A stretch of DNA of 64,000 nt from JAAEPI01 sp964352625 (lineage in GTDB: Bacteria > Bacteroidota > Bacteroidia > Cytophagales > Cyclobacteriaceae). Below the pieces are notes generated by a model. That model had not been told where the DNA came from, ran no database searches, and was given only the letters and a program-made list of their open reading frames with translations. A program made the translations under genes and the position numbers. The DNA is taken from contig CAYGSD010000002.1 of NCBI GenBank assembly GCA_964352625.1, forward strand, positions 310,001 through 374,000. Direction: 5' to 3'. This document shows positions 27,232 through 37,114 of the stretch, piece by piece (position 1 is the stretch's first letter; every line of letters begins with the position of its first letter).

Positions 27232-28623
27232 TTATTTTGTCATGGCAATAAGAAGATCACTTTGGGTGATAATGTACGGCTCGTTGTTCGAGTCTCTTGT
27301 CATGAGGGCTTTTAGGTCTGGCGACAGCATGCTTGACATGACATCAAGAGTTTGATTTGGCGAAACGAAGGGGAATGGATCATCCATAACTTCACTTACA
27401 GGTTTTTCTCTTAGATCAGGATTCTGTAGGAGAGCTTTTAGCACCTTGCCGTCATTTAAGCTGCCAACAAAATCATCACCTTTCACTACGGGTACTTGAT
27501 CTACACCAAACTTATTCATTAGAGATATTGCCTCGCCTATGGTTTTATCAAATGGCACGGACAGTATTTCTCTTTTTTCAGTTCTGCTCTTTATTATGTC
27601 GTTTGCCGTGGCAAATTTCCTTTCATCAAGAAATCCGTGATCCTTCATCCAATTATCGTTGTAGATTTTGCCTAAGTATCGCGTCCCATGATCAGGAAGG
27701 ATAATAACCATTACATCATCTTCTTCAAGATTCTCTCGGGCGTATTCCAGCGCTCCATGCACGGCAGACCCGCATGACCATCCTACAAACAAGCCCTCTT
27801 CCCTTGCAAGGCGCCTGGTCATGAGTGCTCCATCCTTGTCAGTTACTTTAAGTATGTGATCCACTGTTTCGAAATTCACATTCTCTGGTAGGATATCTTC
27901 TCCAATCCCCTCGGTCAGATAGGGGTAAATCTCTTTCTCATCAAAAATTCCCGTTTCCTTGTACTTCTTGAATACCGATCCATACGAATCCAAGCCAATG
28001 GTAATGATAGAAGGATTTTGCTCTTTTAAATATTTTGATGTTCCACTTATGGTTCCTCCTGTCCCCATGGTTGCTGCGTAGTGGGTGATCTTACCATCAG
28101 TATCTTTCCAAATCTCAGGTCCCGTAGTTTCATAATGTGCGATGGTGTTTGAAGGATTGTCGTACTGATTGGGATAGAAGGAATTAGGGATTTCTTCATT
28201 GAGTTTCTTTGCTACAGAATAATATGATCTGGGATCTTCAGGGGGTACGTTGGTAGGACAGACCATTACTTCAGCACCCACAGCTCTGAGAATATCTATC
28301 TTCTCTTGAGATTGCTTGTCCGCTAAGGTGAAAATGCATTTATAACCTTTAGCAATAGCTCCGAGAGCTAGCCCCATTCCTGTATTCCCGGAAGTACCTT
28401 CTATTATTGTTCCACCTGGTTTTAAAACTCCGGATTTCTCCGCGTCCTCAATCATTTTAATGCCAATGCGATCTTTAACAGAATGACCGGGATTCATATA
28501 CTCCACTTTAGCTAGGATGGTACCCTTTACTCCTTTGCTTACGCTTTGCAATTTCACAAGAGGTGTATTCCCGATTGCATCAGTAATATTTTGAAGGTAT
28601 TTCATTTGGGATTTTTGCTGCAA
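27232..28623 (-). CDS. Cystathionine beta-synthase with C-terminal CBS pair
   Basis: A 463-aa protein. The fold-type II PLP domain (about 8-330) has K50 in PGHSVKDRIG, the phosphate loop GTSGNTGMG, and GWSCGSAVHGAL near the end. Two CBS domains follow (about 340-463; VDQVPVVKG, LLIAMTK), a regulatory Bateman module that in other members binds adenosyl compounds. Reaction: serine plus homocysteine to cystathionine, the first trans-sulfuration step. Together with the enzyme at 23372 it gives a complete route to cysteine. The start could also be the second Met (MKYLQN, 18 bp downstream). Confidence 0.93.
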   Translation of the reverse strand: MQQKSQMKYLQNITDAIGNTPLVKLQSVSKGVKGTILAKVEYMNPGHSVKDRIGIKMIEDAEKSGVLKPGGTIIEGTSGNTGMGLALGAIAKGYKCIFTLADKQSQEKIDILRAVGAEVMVCPTNVPPEDPRSYYSVAKKLNEEIPNSFYPNQYDNPSNTIAHYETTGPEIWKDTDGKITHYAATMGTGGTISGTSKYLKEQNPSIITIGLDSYGSVFKKYKETGIFDEKEIYPYLTEGIGEDILPENVNFETVDHILKVTDKDGALMTRRLAREEGLFVGWSCGSAVHGALEYARENLEEDDVMVIILPDHGTRYLGKIYNDNWMKDHGFLDERKFATANDIIKSRTEKREILSVPFDKTIGEAISLMNKFGVDQVPVVKGDDFVGSLNDGKVLKALLQNPDLREKPVSEVMDDPFPFVSPNQTLDVMSSMLSPDLKALMTRDSNNEPYIITQSDLLIAMTK

Positions 28624-28999
28624 AGCTAGAAGACCTAGCGACTTTGTGAAATGTGATCTTTGTCAAATAGAAAAAAGCGAGAATCAGCACTTTTTCTCAA
28701 AATCCAAAGTAGGATAAATAGAAAATTCTGAATGCAAACGTTTGCAACGAATAAAGTTTTGATTTATGTGATTTTATGCTTTGCGGGGCATCATGTTTTT
28801 GTTAATATTCGCAATCCTTATGTTAAAAAATCTTAACTTAAGGAGAGTTAGAATGACCATCAACCAGTCAACGGGTAACCTTCTAAATCCCCTATTTCTA
28901 GGGAAAAATCGGCTACTTTTTGTCTTGTTAATGACCTCAATCTGACTTAGGTAAATTGAATTTTTAAGTTAGCTAATCATTAAACTAAATTTCTTTTCT
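28624..28999. other. 376-bp divergent control region between cystathionine beta-synthase and susC
   Basis: Non-coding. It separates two divergent genes and holds the 14-bp LacI-type palindrome at 28733-28746. A short imperfect dyad (GTTAA...TTAAC) lies around 28821-28836. I see no open frame, tRNA or convincing -33/-7 promoter pair. Confidence 0.7.
28733..28746. promoter_or_regulatory. Perfect 14-bp palindrome, LacI-family operator type
   Basis: TGCAAACGTTTGCA is fully self-complementary with a central CG, the classic form of LacI/GalR-family operators. It lies 254 bp before the susC start and 110 bp before the start of the divergent cystathionine beta-synthase gene. Control of the SusCD operon by an unlinked LacI-type regulator is inferred; no such regulator is in the window. 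Confidence 0.65.
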
Positions 29000-31900
29000 A
29001 TGAAGCGACTATTACTTACTTCGATGATTGCTCTGACGGTGCTTGTTGTTCAAGCACAGAACAGGACAGTCTCAGGACGAATCGTGGATGATACGGGAGA
29101 GGCACTAATCGGTGCGTCCGTAACCATCAAAGGTACCTCTTCGGGTACTGTTACTGACATTGACGGAAACTTTAGCCTTTCGGTTCCAGATGGAGCTGTA
29201 TTGGTGGTATCGTATGTCGGGTATGCAACTCAAGAAATCACTGTTGGATCTCAGACATCAATTGATGTCACCATGGAATCTGATGCAGAGCAATTGGGTG
29301 AAGTTGTTGTGATTGGCTATGGTACGCAATCCGTCAAGGATGCTACGGGTGCTGTTACGGCTGTTTCTTCCAAGGATTTCAATGGAGGTGTCATTTCATC
29401 TCCTGAGCAACTAATTCAGGGCAAGACTGCAGGGGTTCAAATTACTTCTGCAAGTGGTAACCCCGGAGATGGTATTGCTTTAAGAATTAGAGGAACTAAC
29501 TCGGTAAGATCCAACAACAACCCACTCTTCGTAGTGGATGGTGTTCCACTCGCTGGGGGAGAAACGGCTAGCTCCGCAGACGTTGGACTTGGAACCACCG
29601 GTGATACAAACCCTTTAAATTTCTTGAATCCTTCTGACATAGAAAGCATCAGTATTCTAAAGGATGCTTCAGCGGCTGCTATTTATGGATCAAGGGGTGC
29701 TAATGGCGTAGTGCTTATCACCACCAAGAATGGAAAAGGACTAGGAGATAGAATTGAATTTAGCTCTTCTGTTAGTATTTCTAAGGCGGCAAGAACATAT
29801 GACCTTCTAAAGGCTGATGATGAGCCTTATTATCTTTCAGGTGTTGGTCAGTATGGAGGTGATGCACGAATTCAAGATTATGGTGCTAACACAGACTGGC
29901 AAGATTACATCTTCAGAACGGCAGTATCTCACAAGCAAAATGTCAGCTACTCTACTACTATTGGAGATGCCACAACGTTGAGAGCCTCGATTGGCTATGA
30001 AGACCAGAATGGTATAATGAGACACTCCAGTATGCAGCGTATTACAGGTCGTATTAATGGATCTACCTCATTTTTGAATGATGATTTGACAGTTTCGCTT
30101 ACTTCTAGTTTCTCGAATGTAAAGAGAGAAGATCCAGCTTTAAGTGGAAGTGCAGGATTTCAAGGTGATATTTTAGGAGCTGCATATTCTGCGAATCCAA
30201 CATGGCCTTCAGATCCAGATTTTAACAACACAGGTGGATTAATTAACCCTGCAAACCTTTTAAAATACTACGATAGCCGAGGGATTCAAAACAGAATTTT
30301 GGTTAACCCATCTGTTGAGTACAAAATAATGGATGGTCTTGTAGCCAAGTTGAACTATGGACTTGATTTCTCTGATGCAGATCGCGTAACCTTGATTTCG
30401 GGAAAATCTAACAACGTGGGAAACAATGTAACAGGAAATGGATTGGGTCAATTGAATAATAATCAAACACTTAACCATCTTGTTGAGGCAACAGCCACGT
30501 ACAATAAATCATTTGGTTCCGTTGAGATGGAAGTACTGGGTGGTTATTCTATCCAGAGCTTCAAGAATACATACAATTGGGTGATTGCTCGAGGTTTTAG
30601 TGATTTCAATTTCGACCAAATGGAGTCTGATATTCGAGATTCGTTTGATGCGGCTGATGCAGCAGCTTCAAGTGCCACCAGTGAGTATAATAACTGGGGT
30701 ATTTCCAATGATATTACTGGTGGAACAGAAACGAGCGGTGGTTTTGCAATGTCTTTCCCAGACCTTGCTCCAGTCTATTTTTCAAGACCTGGTGGTGTTT
30801 CTGTCAATTCTTTGGCAGCCAATTTTTATGACAGAACGGATTACCTACAGTCATATTTTAGTAGAGCGAATTTTACCATATCCGGTAAATACTTAATAAC
30901 TGCCACTGTGCGTGTGGATGGATCATCGACATTTGGAGACAATAACAAGTATGGTGTATTCCCTTCTGCCGCATTTGCATGGCAGTTGCATGAAGAGGGG
31001 TTTGTTCCTGATTTCTTCAATACTCTAAAACTTAGGGTTGGTTATGGAATTGTAGGTAATCAAGATGGTCTTGGGTATGGAAATTTCGTGAGACGAGAAA
31101 GAGCAGCAGATGTTTCAATTGGAGACAATGGTAGCATCGCGGTTCCGGGAACCACTACTCAGGGTGAGGCAAATAATGATTTGAAATGGGAGGAGACCAC
31201 TCAACAAACTATCGGGTTTGATTTTGGCTTCTTCGGTGAGAGAGTATTTGGTTCGCTTGATTTTTACAAAAAGGAAACAAGTGATCTTTTGTTAAATGTG
31301 CAACTAGCGCAACCAGCCTTGGCTGCTACACGATTTGAGAACCTTGATGCAATTGTAGAAAACAAGGGTTGGGAACTTGAGTTAGGTTTTGAAGCCATCG
31401 AATCCAATGATGTGTCTTTAACTATCTCTGGTAATGTTTCTCAGAACAAAAACATGGTAAGAGATTTCAACGGTAACATTAATGCTGGGACTATTTATGG
31501 ACAGGGACTCTCTGGTGCATTCGCTCAGCAGTTAACAGGAGGCAGACCTTTGTTCTCTTATTACTTGCGTGAATTTGCTGGATTTGACGGTGATGGTCAG
31601 CCTATTAGAGATGACCAAAAGTTTGTTAACAAGTCGGCACTTCCTGAGTGGAATGCAGGGCTTTCTATCAACCTAGCTGTGGGAGATTTTGATTTCAGCG
31701 CTTATGCGGCAGGTCAGTTTGGATTCTGGATTTATAATAATACGGAAAATGCGTTCTTCACAGCTGGTGCAATTGCCAACGGAAGAAATGTAACGGCAGA
31801 CGTCTTAACAAGTGGTGAATCGGGAGTGGCAGAAGCGGCAGTGTCTGAAAGATTCCTTCATAAAGGGGATTTTATCAGAATGCAGAACGTTTCTGTTGGA

Positions 31901-32122
31901 TACAATGTTCCTGTGGATGGTGCTTCGGTTTTCAAGAATCTAAGATTCTCTCTTAATGTTCAGAATTTATTCTTGATCACTGAATACAATGGAATCGATC
32001 CTGAGGTGAGTACACAAGCGGCTAATTTCCAATTGTTGAATAACCTACCAACAGCTGGCGTTGACTGGGCGGCTTACCCGAGACCAAGAACGTTTACTTT
32101 GGGATTGAACGCCACTTTTTAA
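29000..32122 (+). CDS. SusC/RagA-family TonB-dependent outer-membrane transporter
   Basis: A 1040-aa protein. It has a signal peptide (VVQAQ), a carboxypeptidase-regulatory-like beta-sandwich (about 24-92; DIDGNFSLSV, SYVGYATQEI), a TonB box (EVVVIGYGTQ, 101-110), a plug domain with LFVVDGVPL, and a 22-strand barrel ending in an aromatic residue (LGLNATF). Family knowledge: it works with the SusD lid at the next locus to import a bulky nutrient, usually an oligosaccharide or peptide. No glycoside hydrolase is nearby to identify the substrate. A LacI-type palindrome lies upstream. Confidence 0.95.
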   Translation: MKRLLLTSMIALTVLVVQAQNRTVSGRIVDDTGEALIGASVTIKGTSSGTVTDIDGNFSLSVPDGAVLVVSYVGYATQEITVGSQTSIDVTMESDAEQLGEVVVIGYGTQSVKDATGAVTAVSSKDFNGGVISSPEQLIQGKTAGVQITSASGNPGDGIALRIRGTNSVRSNNNPLFVVDGVPLAGGETASSADVGLGTTGDTNPLNFLNPSDIESISILKDASAAAIYGSRGANGVVLITTKNGKGLGDRIEFSSSVSISKAARTYDLLKADDEPYYLSGVGQYGGDARIQDYGANTDWQDYIFRTAVSHKQNVSYSTTIGDATTLRASIGYEDQNGIMRHSSMQRITGRINGSTSFLNDDLTVSLTSSFSNVKREDPALSGSAGFQGDILGAAYSANPTWPSDPDFNNTGGLINPANLLKYYDSRGIQNRILVNPSVEYKIMDGLVAKLNYGLDFSDADRVTLISGKSNNVGNNVTGNGLGQLNNNQTLNHLVEATATYNKSFGSVEMEVLGGYSIQSFKNTYNWVIARGFSDFNFDQMESDIRDSFDAADAAASSATSEYNNWGISNDITGGTETSGGFAMSFPDLAPVYFSRPGGVSVNSLAANFYDRTDYLQSYFSRANFTISGKYLITATVRVDGSSTFGDNNKYGVFPSAAFAWQLHEEGFVPDFFNTLKLRVGYGIVGNQDGLGYGNFVRRERAADVSIGDNGSIAVPGTTTQGEANNDLKWEETTQQTIGFDFGFFGERVFGSLDFYKKETSDLLLNVQLAQPALAATRFENLDAIVENKGWELELGFEAIESNDVSLTISGNVSQNKNMVRDFNGNINAGTIYGQGLSGAFAQQLTGGRPLFSYYLREFAGFDGDGQPIRDDQKFVNKSALPEWNAGLSINLAVGDFDFSAYAAGQFGFWIYNNTENAFFTAGAIANGRNVTADVLTSGESGVAEAAVSERFLHKGDFIRMQNVSVGYNVPVDGASVFKNLRFSLNVQNLFLITEYNGIDPEVSTQAANFQLLNNLPTAGVDWAAYPRPRTFTLGLNATF

Positions 32123-32142
32123 AGAATTAAACCATTAAAATT

Positions 32143-33732
32143 ATGACAATGGAAAATAAAAATAATTTTTTCAAAACAGGTTGGATAGCAACAGTAGCCT
32201 TGGCTCTGATTGTATCCTCATGTAGCCTGGATATTGAAGGAACTGACTCTGTAATTACGGAAGAGGAGTTAGGTACATTCAATGGTGTTGCAGATGTCGA
32301 TGGTTCTATAACCAACATTTACAATGCCATCACGGGACAGTCTGGAGATCAGGCAAACCTATATGCGATGACTGAAGTGACCACTGATGAACTTCTAGTA
32401 CCTACAAGAGGTACTGACTGGGGAGACAATGGAGTATGGAGAACGCTTCATGCTCATACATGGGGTCCGACTCACGCTCATGTACTTACGGTTTGGAATG
32501 ACAAGAATCAATCAATTTTGAGAGCTTCTGAGATTCTTGATTCCAAGAGTGGGGCAGATGCTTCCCAGATTGCTGAGGCTAAGTTTTTGAGAGCCTATAA
32601 CATGTGGCTCATAATGGACTTTTATGGACAAGTTCCAAGTAGAGATCCAAATGATGATGCGGGTGTGACTCCTACAGTGCTCACTAGAGCAGAGGCATAC
32701 GCTATTGTAGTTCAAGATTTAACTGACGCTATTGCTGGCTTAGACGCAAGCGATCCTGGTGCAGCGGATAAATCAAGAGCTGTGAAGGCTACAGCTCAGC
32801 TTTTCTTAGCTAAGGTTTTGCTTAATGGTTTCATTTATCGTGGAGAAGATGCATCCTCAACTCAGGCACAGGCAGACTTTCAAGATGTCATCGACCTTGT
32901 TGATGACATTGAAGGTGATGGCTATGCTTTGGAAGCTGATTATTTCAATATCTTCCCAGGACCACAGCAGGCAAATTCAGAGGTTATATGGACCGTAAAT
33001 GCTGGGGCTGGAAACAGAATGTGGAATGGCCTTCATTACAATCAACAGCATCCTGATAATACTGGTGGTGGATGGAATGGGTTTACCACTCTTGCTGAGT
33101 TTTATGATCTGTATGAAGGAGAAGCGGAAACTAACCGACCAGGTGATAGCCCAGATGTAAGAAGAGGTTACACACAAACGCTGGCTACCACTAATGGCAC
33201 CAACTACGGATTCGGATTCGGATTTCAGGTGGGGCAGATGTACGGATGGAATGGTTCAGAAGCTGTGGCATTGACAAACAGAACTGGAGCTCCTTTGTCG
33301 TTTACCAGAGATCTTCCTGCTTTGGTGGGTAATAATGAAGTTACTGGAATTAGGGTCTTGAAGTATTCCCCGGTAAACGGCGGATTTACCAACGGTGTAG
33401 TTATGGCTAGATATGCTGATGCTCATCTTATGAGAGCGGAGGCTATGTTTAGACTAGGACAGACGGGTCCTGCAGCCGCTGAAATCGATGAACTTCGAAC
33501 TCTGAGAGGTGCTACTGCACTAGGAACAGTAACCTTACAGGATATCATTGATGAGAGAGGTCGTGAACTCTATACTGAAGGTTGGAGAAGAAACGATTTG
33601 ATTCGATTTGGTCAATTTACTGATAGCTGGTCATTCAAGACCACAACTGGTGACGAGACTAAGAATCTTTTCCCGATTCCTGCTAGTGCCTTGCTTTCTA
33701 ATCCAAATTTGGTGCAGAACCCTGGCTACTAA
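32143..33732 (+). CDS. SusD/RagB-family nutrient-binding outer-membrane lipoprotein
   Basis: A 529-aa protein with a lipoprotein signal (ALIVSSCSLD, lipidated Cys about 28). SusD features are the helical TPR scaffold (EAKFLRAYNMWLIMDFYGQVP), the C-terminal RGRELYTEGWRRNDLIRFG block and FPIPASAL near the end. It starts 20 bp after susC and pairs with it as the substrate-capturing lid. Either the first Met or the Met two codons later could start it. A strong terminator follows immediately. Confidence 0.95.
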   Translation: MTMENKNNFFKTGWIATVALALIVSSCSLDIEGTDSVITEEELGTFNGVADVDGSITNIYNAITGQSGDQANLYAMTEVTTDELLVPTRGTDWGDNGVWRTLHAHTWGPTHAHVLTVWNDKNQSILRASEILDSKSGADASQIAEAKFLRAYNMWLIMDFYGQVPSRDPNDDAGVTPTVLTRAEAYAIVVQDLTDAIAGLDASDPGAADKSRAVKATAQLFLAKVLLNGFIYRGEDASSTQAQADFQDVIDLVDDIEGDGYALEADYFNIFPGPQQANSEVIWTVNAGAGNRMWNGLHYNQQHPDNTGGGWNGFTTLAEFYDLYEGEAETNRPGDSPDVRRGYTQTLATTNGTNYGFGFGFQVGQMYGWNGSEAVALTNRTGAPLSFTRDLPALVGNNEVTGIRVLKYSPVNGGFTNGVVMARYADAHLMRAEAMFRLGQTGPAAAEIDELRTLRGATALGTVTLQDIIDERGRELYTEGWRRNDLIRFGQFTDSWSFKTTTGDETKNLFPIPASALLSNPNLVQNPGY

Positions 33733-33754
33733 GAGTAAGAGTTAAAGAGAATTG

Positions 33755-33785
33755 AAAGAGGGCTAATTTTAGCCCTCTTTTTTTA
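33755..33785 (+). terminator. Strong intrinsic terminator between susD and the UnbV genes
   Basis: A perfect 10-bp stem AAAGAGGGCT / AGCCCTCTTT (33755-33764 with 33771-33780), a 6-nt loop and a T run. It sits 23 bp after the susD stop and 33 bp before the next start, so downstream genes are expressed by read-through or from a separate promoter. Confidence 0.9.
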
Positions 33786-33817
33786 GTTAAGTTGCTTCTC
33801 AGGTTGAGTCTATAAAA

Positions 33818-36800
33818 TTGGACATGTCTTTAAGGTCTCATGTATACATAGTAGTGTTAATTATTGCTGGAGCTTGTACTCAAAGCAACGACTACCTATT
33901 TAAGACCCTAAGTGAAACTACAACCGGCATTGATTTTCGCAATCAATTAGAGCAGACCCCAGAGCTTAATATTCTGACCTATCTATACTATTACAATGGC
34001 GCGGGAGTAGCGGCAAGTGATTTCAATAATGACGGACTTCTGGACTTGTATTTTACAGGTAATCAAGTAGCAGATAGGTTGTACCTAAACCAAGGCGGAT
34101 TGAAGTTTAAAGACGTTACGGAGGAATCGGGAATTCCAACCGATAAAGGTTGGACTACAGGGGTGACTCACGTGGACATTAACAATGATGGTTGGCTTGA
34201 TTTATACGTTTGTAAAGTGGATGGCCTTCCAAGTTCAAAAGGAAACTTACTTCTTGTTAATTCCGGAATTGATGAAAATGGTATTCCTCAATTCAAAGAA
34301 GCTGCGAAGGAATACGGACTAAACTTCACGGGACTTTCTACCCAGGCGGGTTTCTTTGATTTCGATTTGGATGGCGATCTCGATATGTATCTCCTGAACC
34401 ATTCTACCCACCCGAATCGCTCATACGGCAAAGGAGCTAAACGAAATGAAATTGATACGCTCTCAGGCGATCGTCTGTATGAGAATAGAGAAGGCTATTA
34501 TTTTGATGTGAGCCAGGAGTCAGGAATTTATCAAGGCTCCATCGGCTATGGTTTGGGGCTGAGTTTTGGAGATTTCAATCAAGACGGCTATCCTGATATT
34601 TATGTTGGGAATGATTTCTTTGAAAACGACTATCTCTACATGAATAATGGAGATGGGACCTTCACGGATTTGATAAATGAAAGTCCATTTAGTCTTGGAC
34701 ATACAACACACTACTCCATGGGGAATTCGATTGCCGATTTGAACAATGACGGCAAACCGGATATTTTGAGTCTTGATATGCTTCCTGAAGATATTGAAAC
34801 ATATAAATCCTCGGGAAGTGAGGATCCATATCCTACCTATGATTATTTTCTACAAAATGGATACTCTCCACAGTATATGCAAAATGCCCTACATATAAAT
34901 GATGGTCAGGGCTTGTTTCGGGAAGTTGCTAATTATGCAGGAATAGCCGCTACCGAGTGGTCATGGTCCGTGCTTGCGGCTGATCTGGACATGGATGGCT
35001 TTCGTGATTTATACATTAGTAACGGAATTAAGGGAGCTACTAACGACATGGATTTTGTGAGCTTCATAGCTCAGGAGAAAATACAGAAGCAGCTGGGAGA
35101 AAACATGACTGCTGAGGGTATGCAGTTTATTGATCAACTGCCAACTAAAAAACTCGGGAATTATTCTTTTAGAAATTCAGGCGCTGTTTCTTTTGAAGAT
35201 ATGAAGGGAAAGTGGTTCGAGTCTAAAACTACATTCAGCAATGGAGCTATTTATGCTGATTTGGACAATGATGGAGACGTAGAAATAGTAGTTAATAATA
35301 TTGACGAATCGGCTTCTTTGTTTGAGAATAGTGCGGACAATCTGGGTAGAAATTTCATTAAAGTAGATTTTGAAGGACCTCCGCAGAACAGGAATGGGAT
35401 CGGAACCAAAGTCTATTTTTATTCAGGTGGAATGGAAATTTTTGAAGAAAACTATCCGAGTCGATCTTATTTGTCTGCCATTCCCTCAAGTCTCACCATC
35501 GGTCTAGCCGAAAGCACCCTAATTGATTCAATAATAGTTGTTTGGCCTGGTGGAAGATTTGAAAAATTGAAGAACATCAATGTTAATCAAAAGCTGACAT
35601 TGGATTATGAAAATGCCAGTGGATCCTATTATGAAATTTCTAGAAAATCGAAATCAAAGATCTTAGTCAACTCGGACCAATCCATAGACTTTCGTCATCA
35701 GGATGCCAATTCACTTGAATTTAACAGGCAACCACTCATCCCCTTTGCCAGCGGAAATGGAGGCCCAGCAATATCAGTAGGGGATATATCTGGCGATGGA
35801 CTTGATGATATTTTTATTGGTGGTGGTAAGTGGCAATCAAGCCAGCTTTATATCCAGAATACGAAGGGAGAATTTAGTAGTGATATTCATCAACTATTTG
35901 TTGAGGATCTAAAGAAGGAAGAAACGGATAATTGCATTTTCGATGTGGATGGTGACGGTGATTTGGACATTGTCTCTGTTGCAGGAGGGAATGAATTCGT
36001 GAATGGGGAAGCCTTGAAGCCCAACCTGTATTTAAATGATGAAGGTAAGCTTGTTAGAGCATTAGATAGAATACCGAATTTAAACATTAATGCTTCTTCA
36101 GTGCTCCCGATTGATTTGGAGAACGATGGAGATCTAGACTTGATTATCACCAGCAATACTATCCCCAATGAGTTTGGGAAGATCTCAAAGAATTACATTC
36201 TGCTAAATGATGGCAAAGGATATTTTACGGAAAGCACTCAATTGGTGAGTGATGATTTTATGAATGCGGGTCTAATAGAGGATATTGCTCATTTTGATTT
36301 TGATGGCAATGGTTTTGAAGACCTGCTCGTAGTTGGGCTTTGGATGGAGCCGACCATTTTCTATAATTTCTCAGGTAAGTTGAGATCAAAATCTCTGGTA
36401 CATTCAGATGCCAAAGGATGGTGGAATACCATAGAAATTGCCGATTTCGATCAGGATGGAGATCAAGACATAATCGCTGGAAATTGGGGGTTGAATACTC
36501 GATTGAAGGCTTCAAAGGATGAACCTGTCACATTGTATAGATATGATTTTGACTCCAATGAAAAAATTGATCCAGTCCTCACATATTTTTATAATGGTAA
36601 GGAAATAGCCCTTGCCTCGAAAGTTGAACTTTCAAAACAACTCCCTTTTCTAAACAAGAAATTCTTATCCTACTCTGACTTTGCCCAAGCCACTTTGAAG
36701 GACCTTTTTGGAGAGGATAAACTTGGGAAAGCTGAGAAGCTCAAACTGACAGAATTAGCTTCCTGCTACTTTGAAAATAAAGGAAATAATACCTTTGACA

Positions 36801-37114
36801 AGCGTTTATTGCCTTTAGGGGCTCAATACTCTTCGGTGCATGATATTGAAATTGATGATTTCAACCAAGATGGATATTTGGATGCGCTTCTCGTCGGAAA
36901 TACCCTTGAAATAAGTACTCAACTCGGGAGACTGGATGCTTCACACGGAGTACTCCTTCTCAACGACCAAAAAGGATTTTTTGAGGAGCATGATCAGACT
37001 TTTAATGTGTCTGGTGCAAGCAGAGATATCGAGAAAATTGTAATTATGGGCAAGGATCATTGGATTGTAAGCATTAACAATGGAACGCCCGTTTTTTTAA
37101 AAAGAAGTGAATAA
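33818..37114 (+). CDS. FG-GAP/VCBS and ASPIC/UnbV repeat lipoprotein, first of three
   Basis: A 1098-aa protein with a lipoprotein signal (IIAGACTQ). The first half (about 30-500) is a beta-propeller of FG-GAP/VCBS repeats with calcium-type D-x-[DN]-x-D-G loops (FNNDGLLDLYF, DLDGDLDMYL). An ASPIC/UnbV domain follows (about 511-597; RNGIGTKVYFY, VWPGG), then a second set of FG-GAP repeats. Related CRTAC1-like proteins are extracellular and calcium-binding; the role in bacteria is not settled. It starts shortly after the terminator. Its stop codon overlaps the next start by 1 bp (TAATG). Confidence 0.92.
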   Translation: MDMSLRSHVYIVVLIIAGACTQSNDYLFKTLSETTTGIDFRNQLEQTPELNILTYLYYYNGAGVAASDFNNDGLLDLYFTGNQVADRLYLNQGGLKFKDVTEESGIPTDKGWTTGVTHVDINNDGWLDLYVCKVDGLPSSKGNLLLVNSGIDENGIPQFKEAAKEYGLNFTGLSTQAGFFDFDLDGDLDMYLLNHSTHPNRSYGKGAKRNEIDTLSGDRLYENREGYYFDVSQESGIYQGSIGYGLGLSFGDFNQDGYPDIYVGNDFFENDYLYMNNGDGTFTDLINESPFSLGHTTHYSMGNSIADLNNDGKPDILSLDMLPEDIETYKSSGSEDPYPTYDYFLQNGYSPQYMQNALHINDGQGLFREVANYAGIAATEWSWSVLAADLDMDGFRDLYISNGIKGATNDMDFVSFIAQEKIQKQLGENMTAEGMQFIDQLPTKKLGNYSFRNSGAVSFEDMKGKWFESKTTFSNGAIYADLDNDGDVEIVVNNIDESASLFENSADNLGRNFIKVDFEGPPQNRNGIGTKVYFYSGGMEIFEENYPSRSYLSAIPSSLTIGLAESTLIDSIIVVWPGGRFEKLKNINVNQKLTLDYENASGSYYEISRKSKSKILVNSDQSIDFRHQDANSLEFNRQPLIPFASGNGGPAISVGDISGDGLDDIFIGGGKWQSSQLYIQNTKGEFSSDIHQLFVEDLKKEETDNCIFDVDGDGDLDIVSVAGGNEFVNGEALKPNLYLNDEGKLVRALDRIPNLNINASSVLPIDLENDGDLDLIITSNTIPNEFGKISKNYILLNDGKGYFTESTQLVSDDFMNAGLIEDIAHFDFDGNGFEDLLVVGLWMEPTIFYNFSGKLRSKSLVHSDAKGWWNTIEIADFDQDGDQDIIAGNWGLNTRLKASKDEPVTLYRYDFDSNEKIDPVLTYFYNGKEIALASKVELSKQLPFLNKKFLSYSDFAQATLKDLFGEDKLGKAEKLKLTELASCYFENKGNNTFDKRLLPLGAQYSSVHDIEIDDFNQDGYLDALLVGNTLEISTQLGRLDASHGVLLLNDQKGFFEEHDQTFNVSGASRDIEKIVIMGKDHWIVSINNGTPVFLKRSE

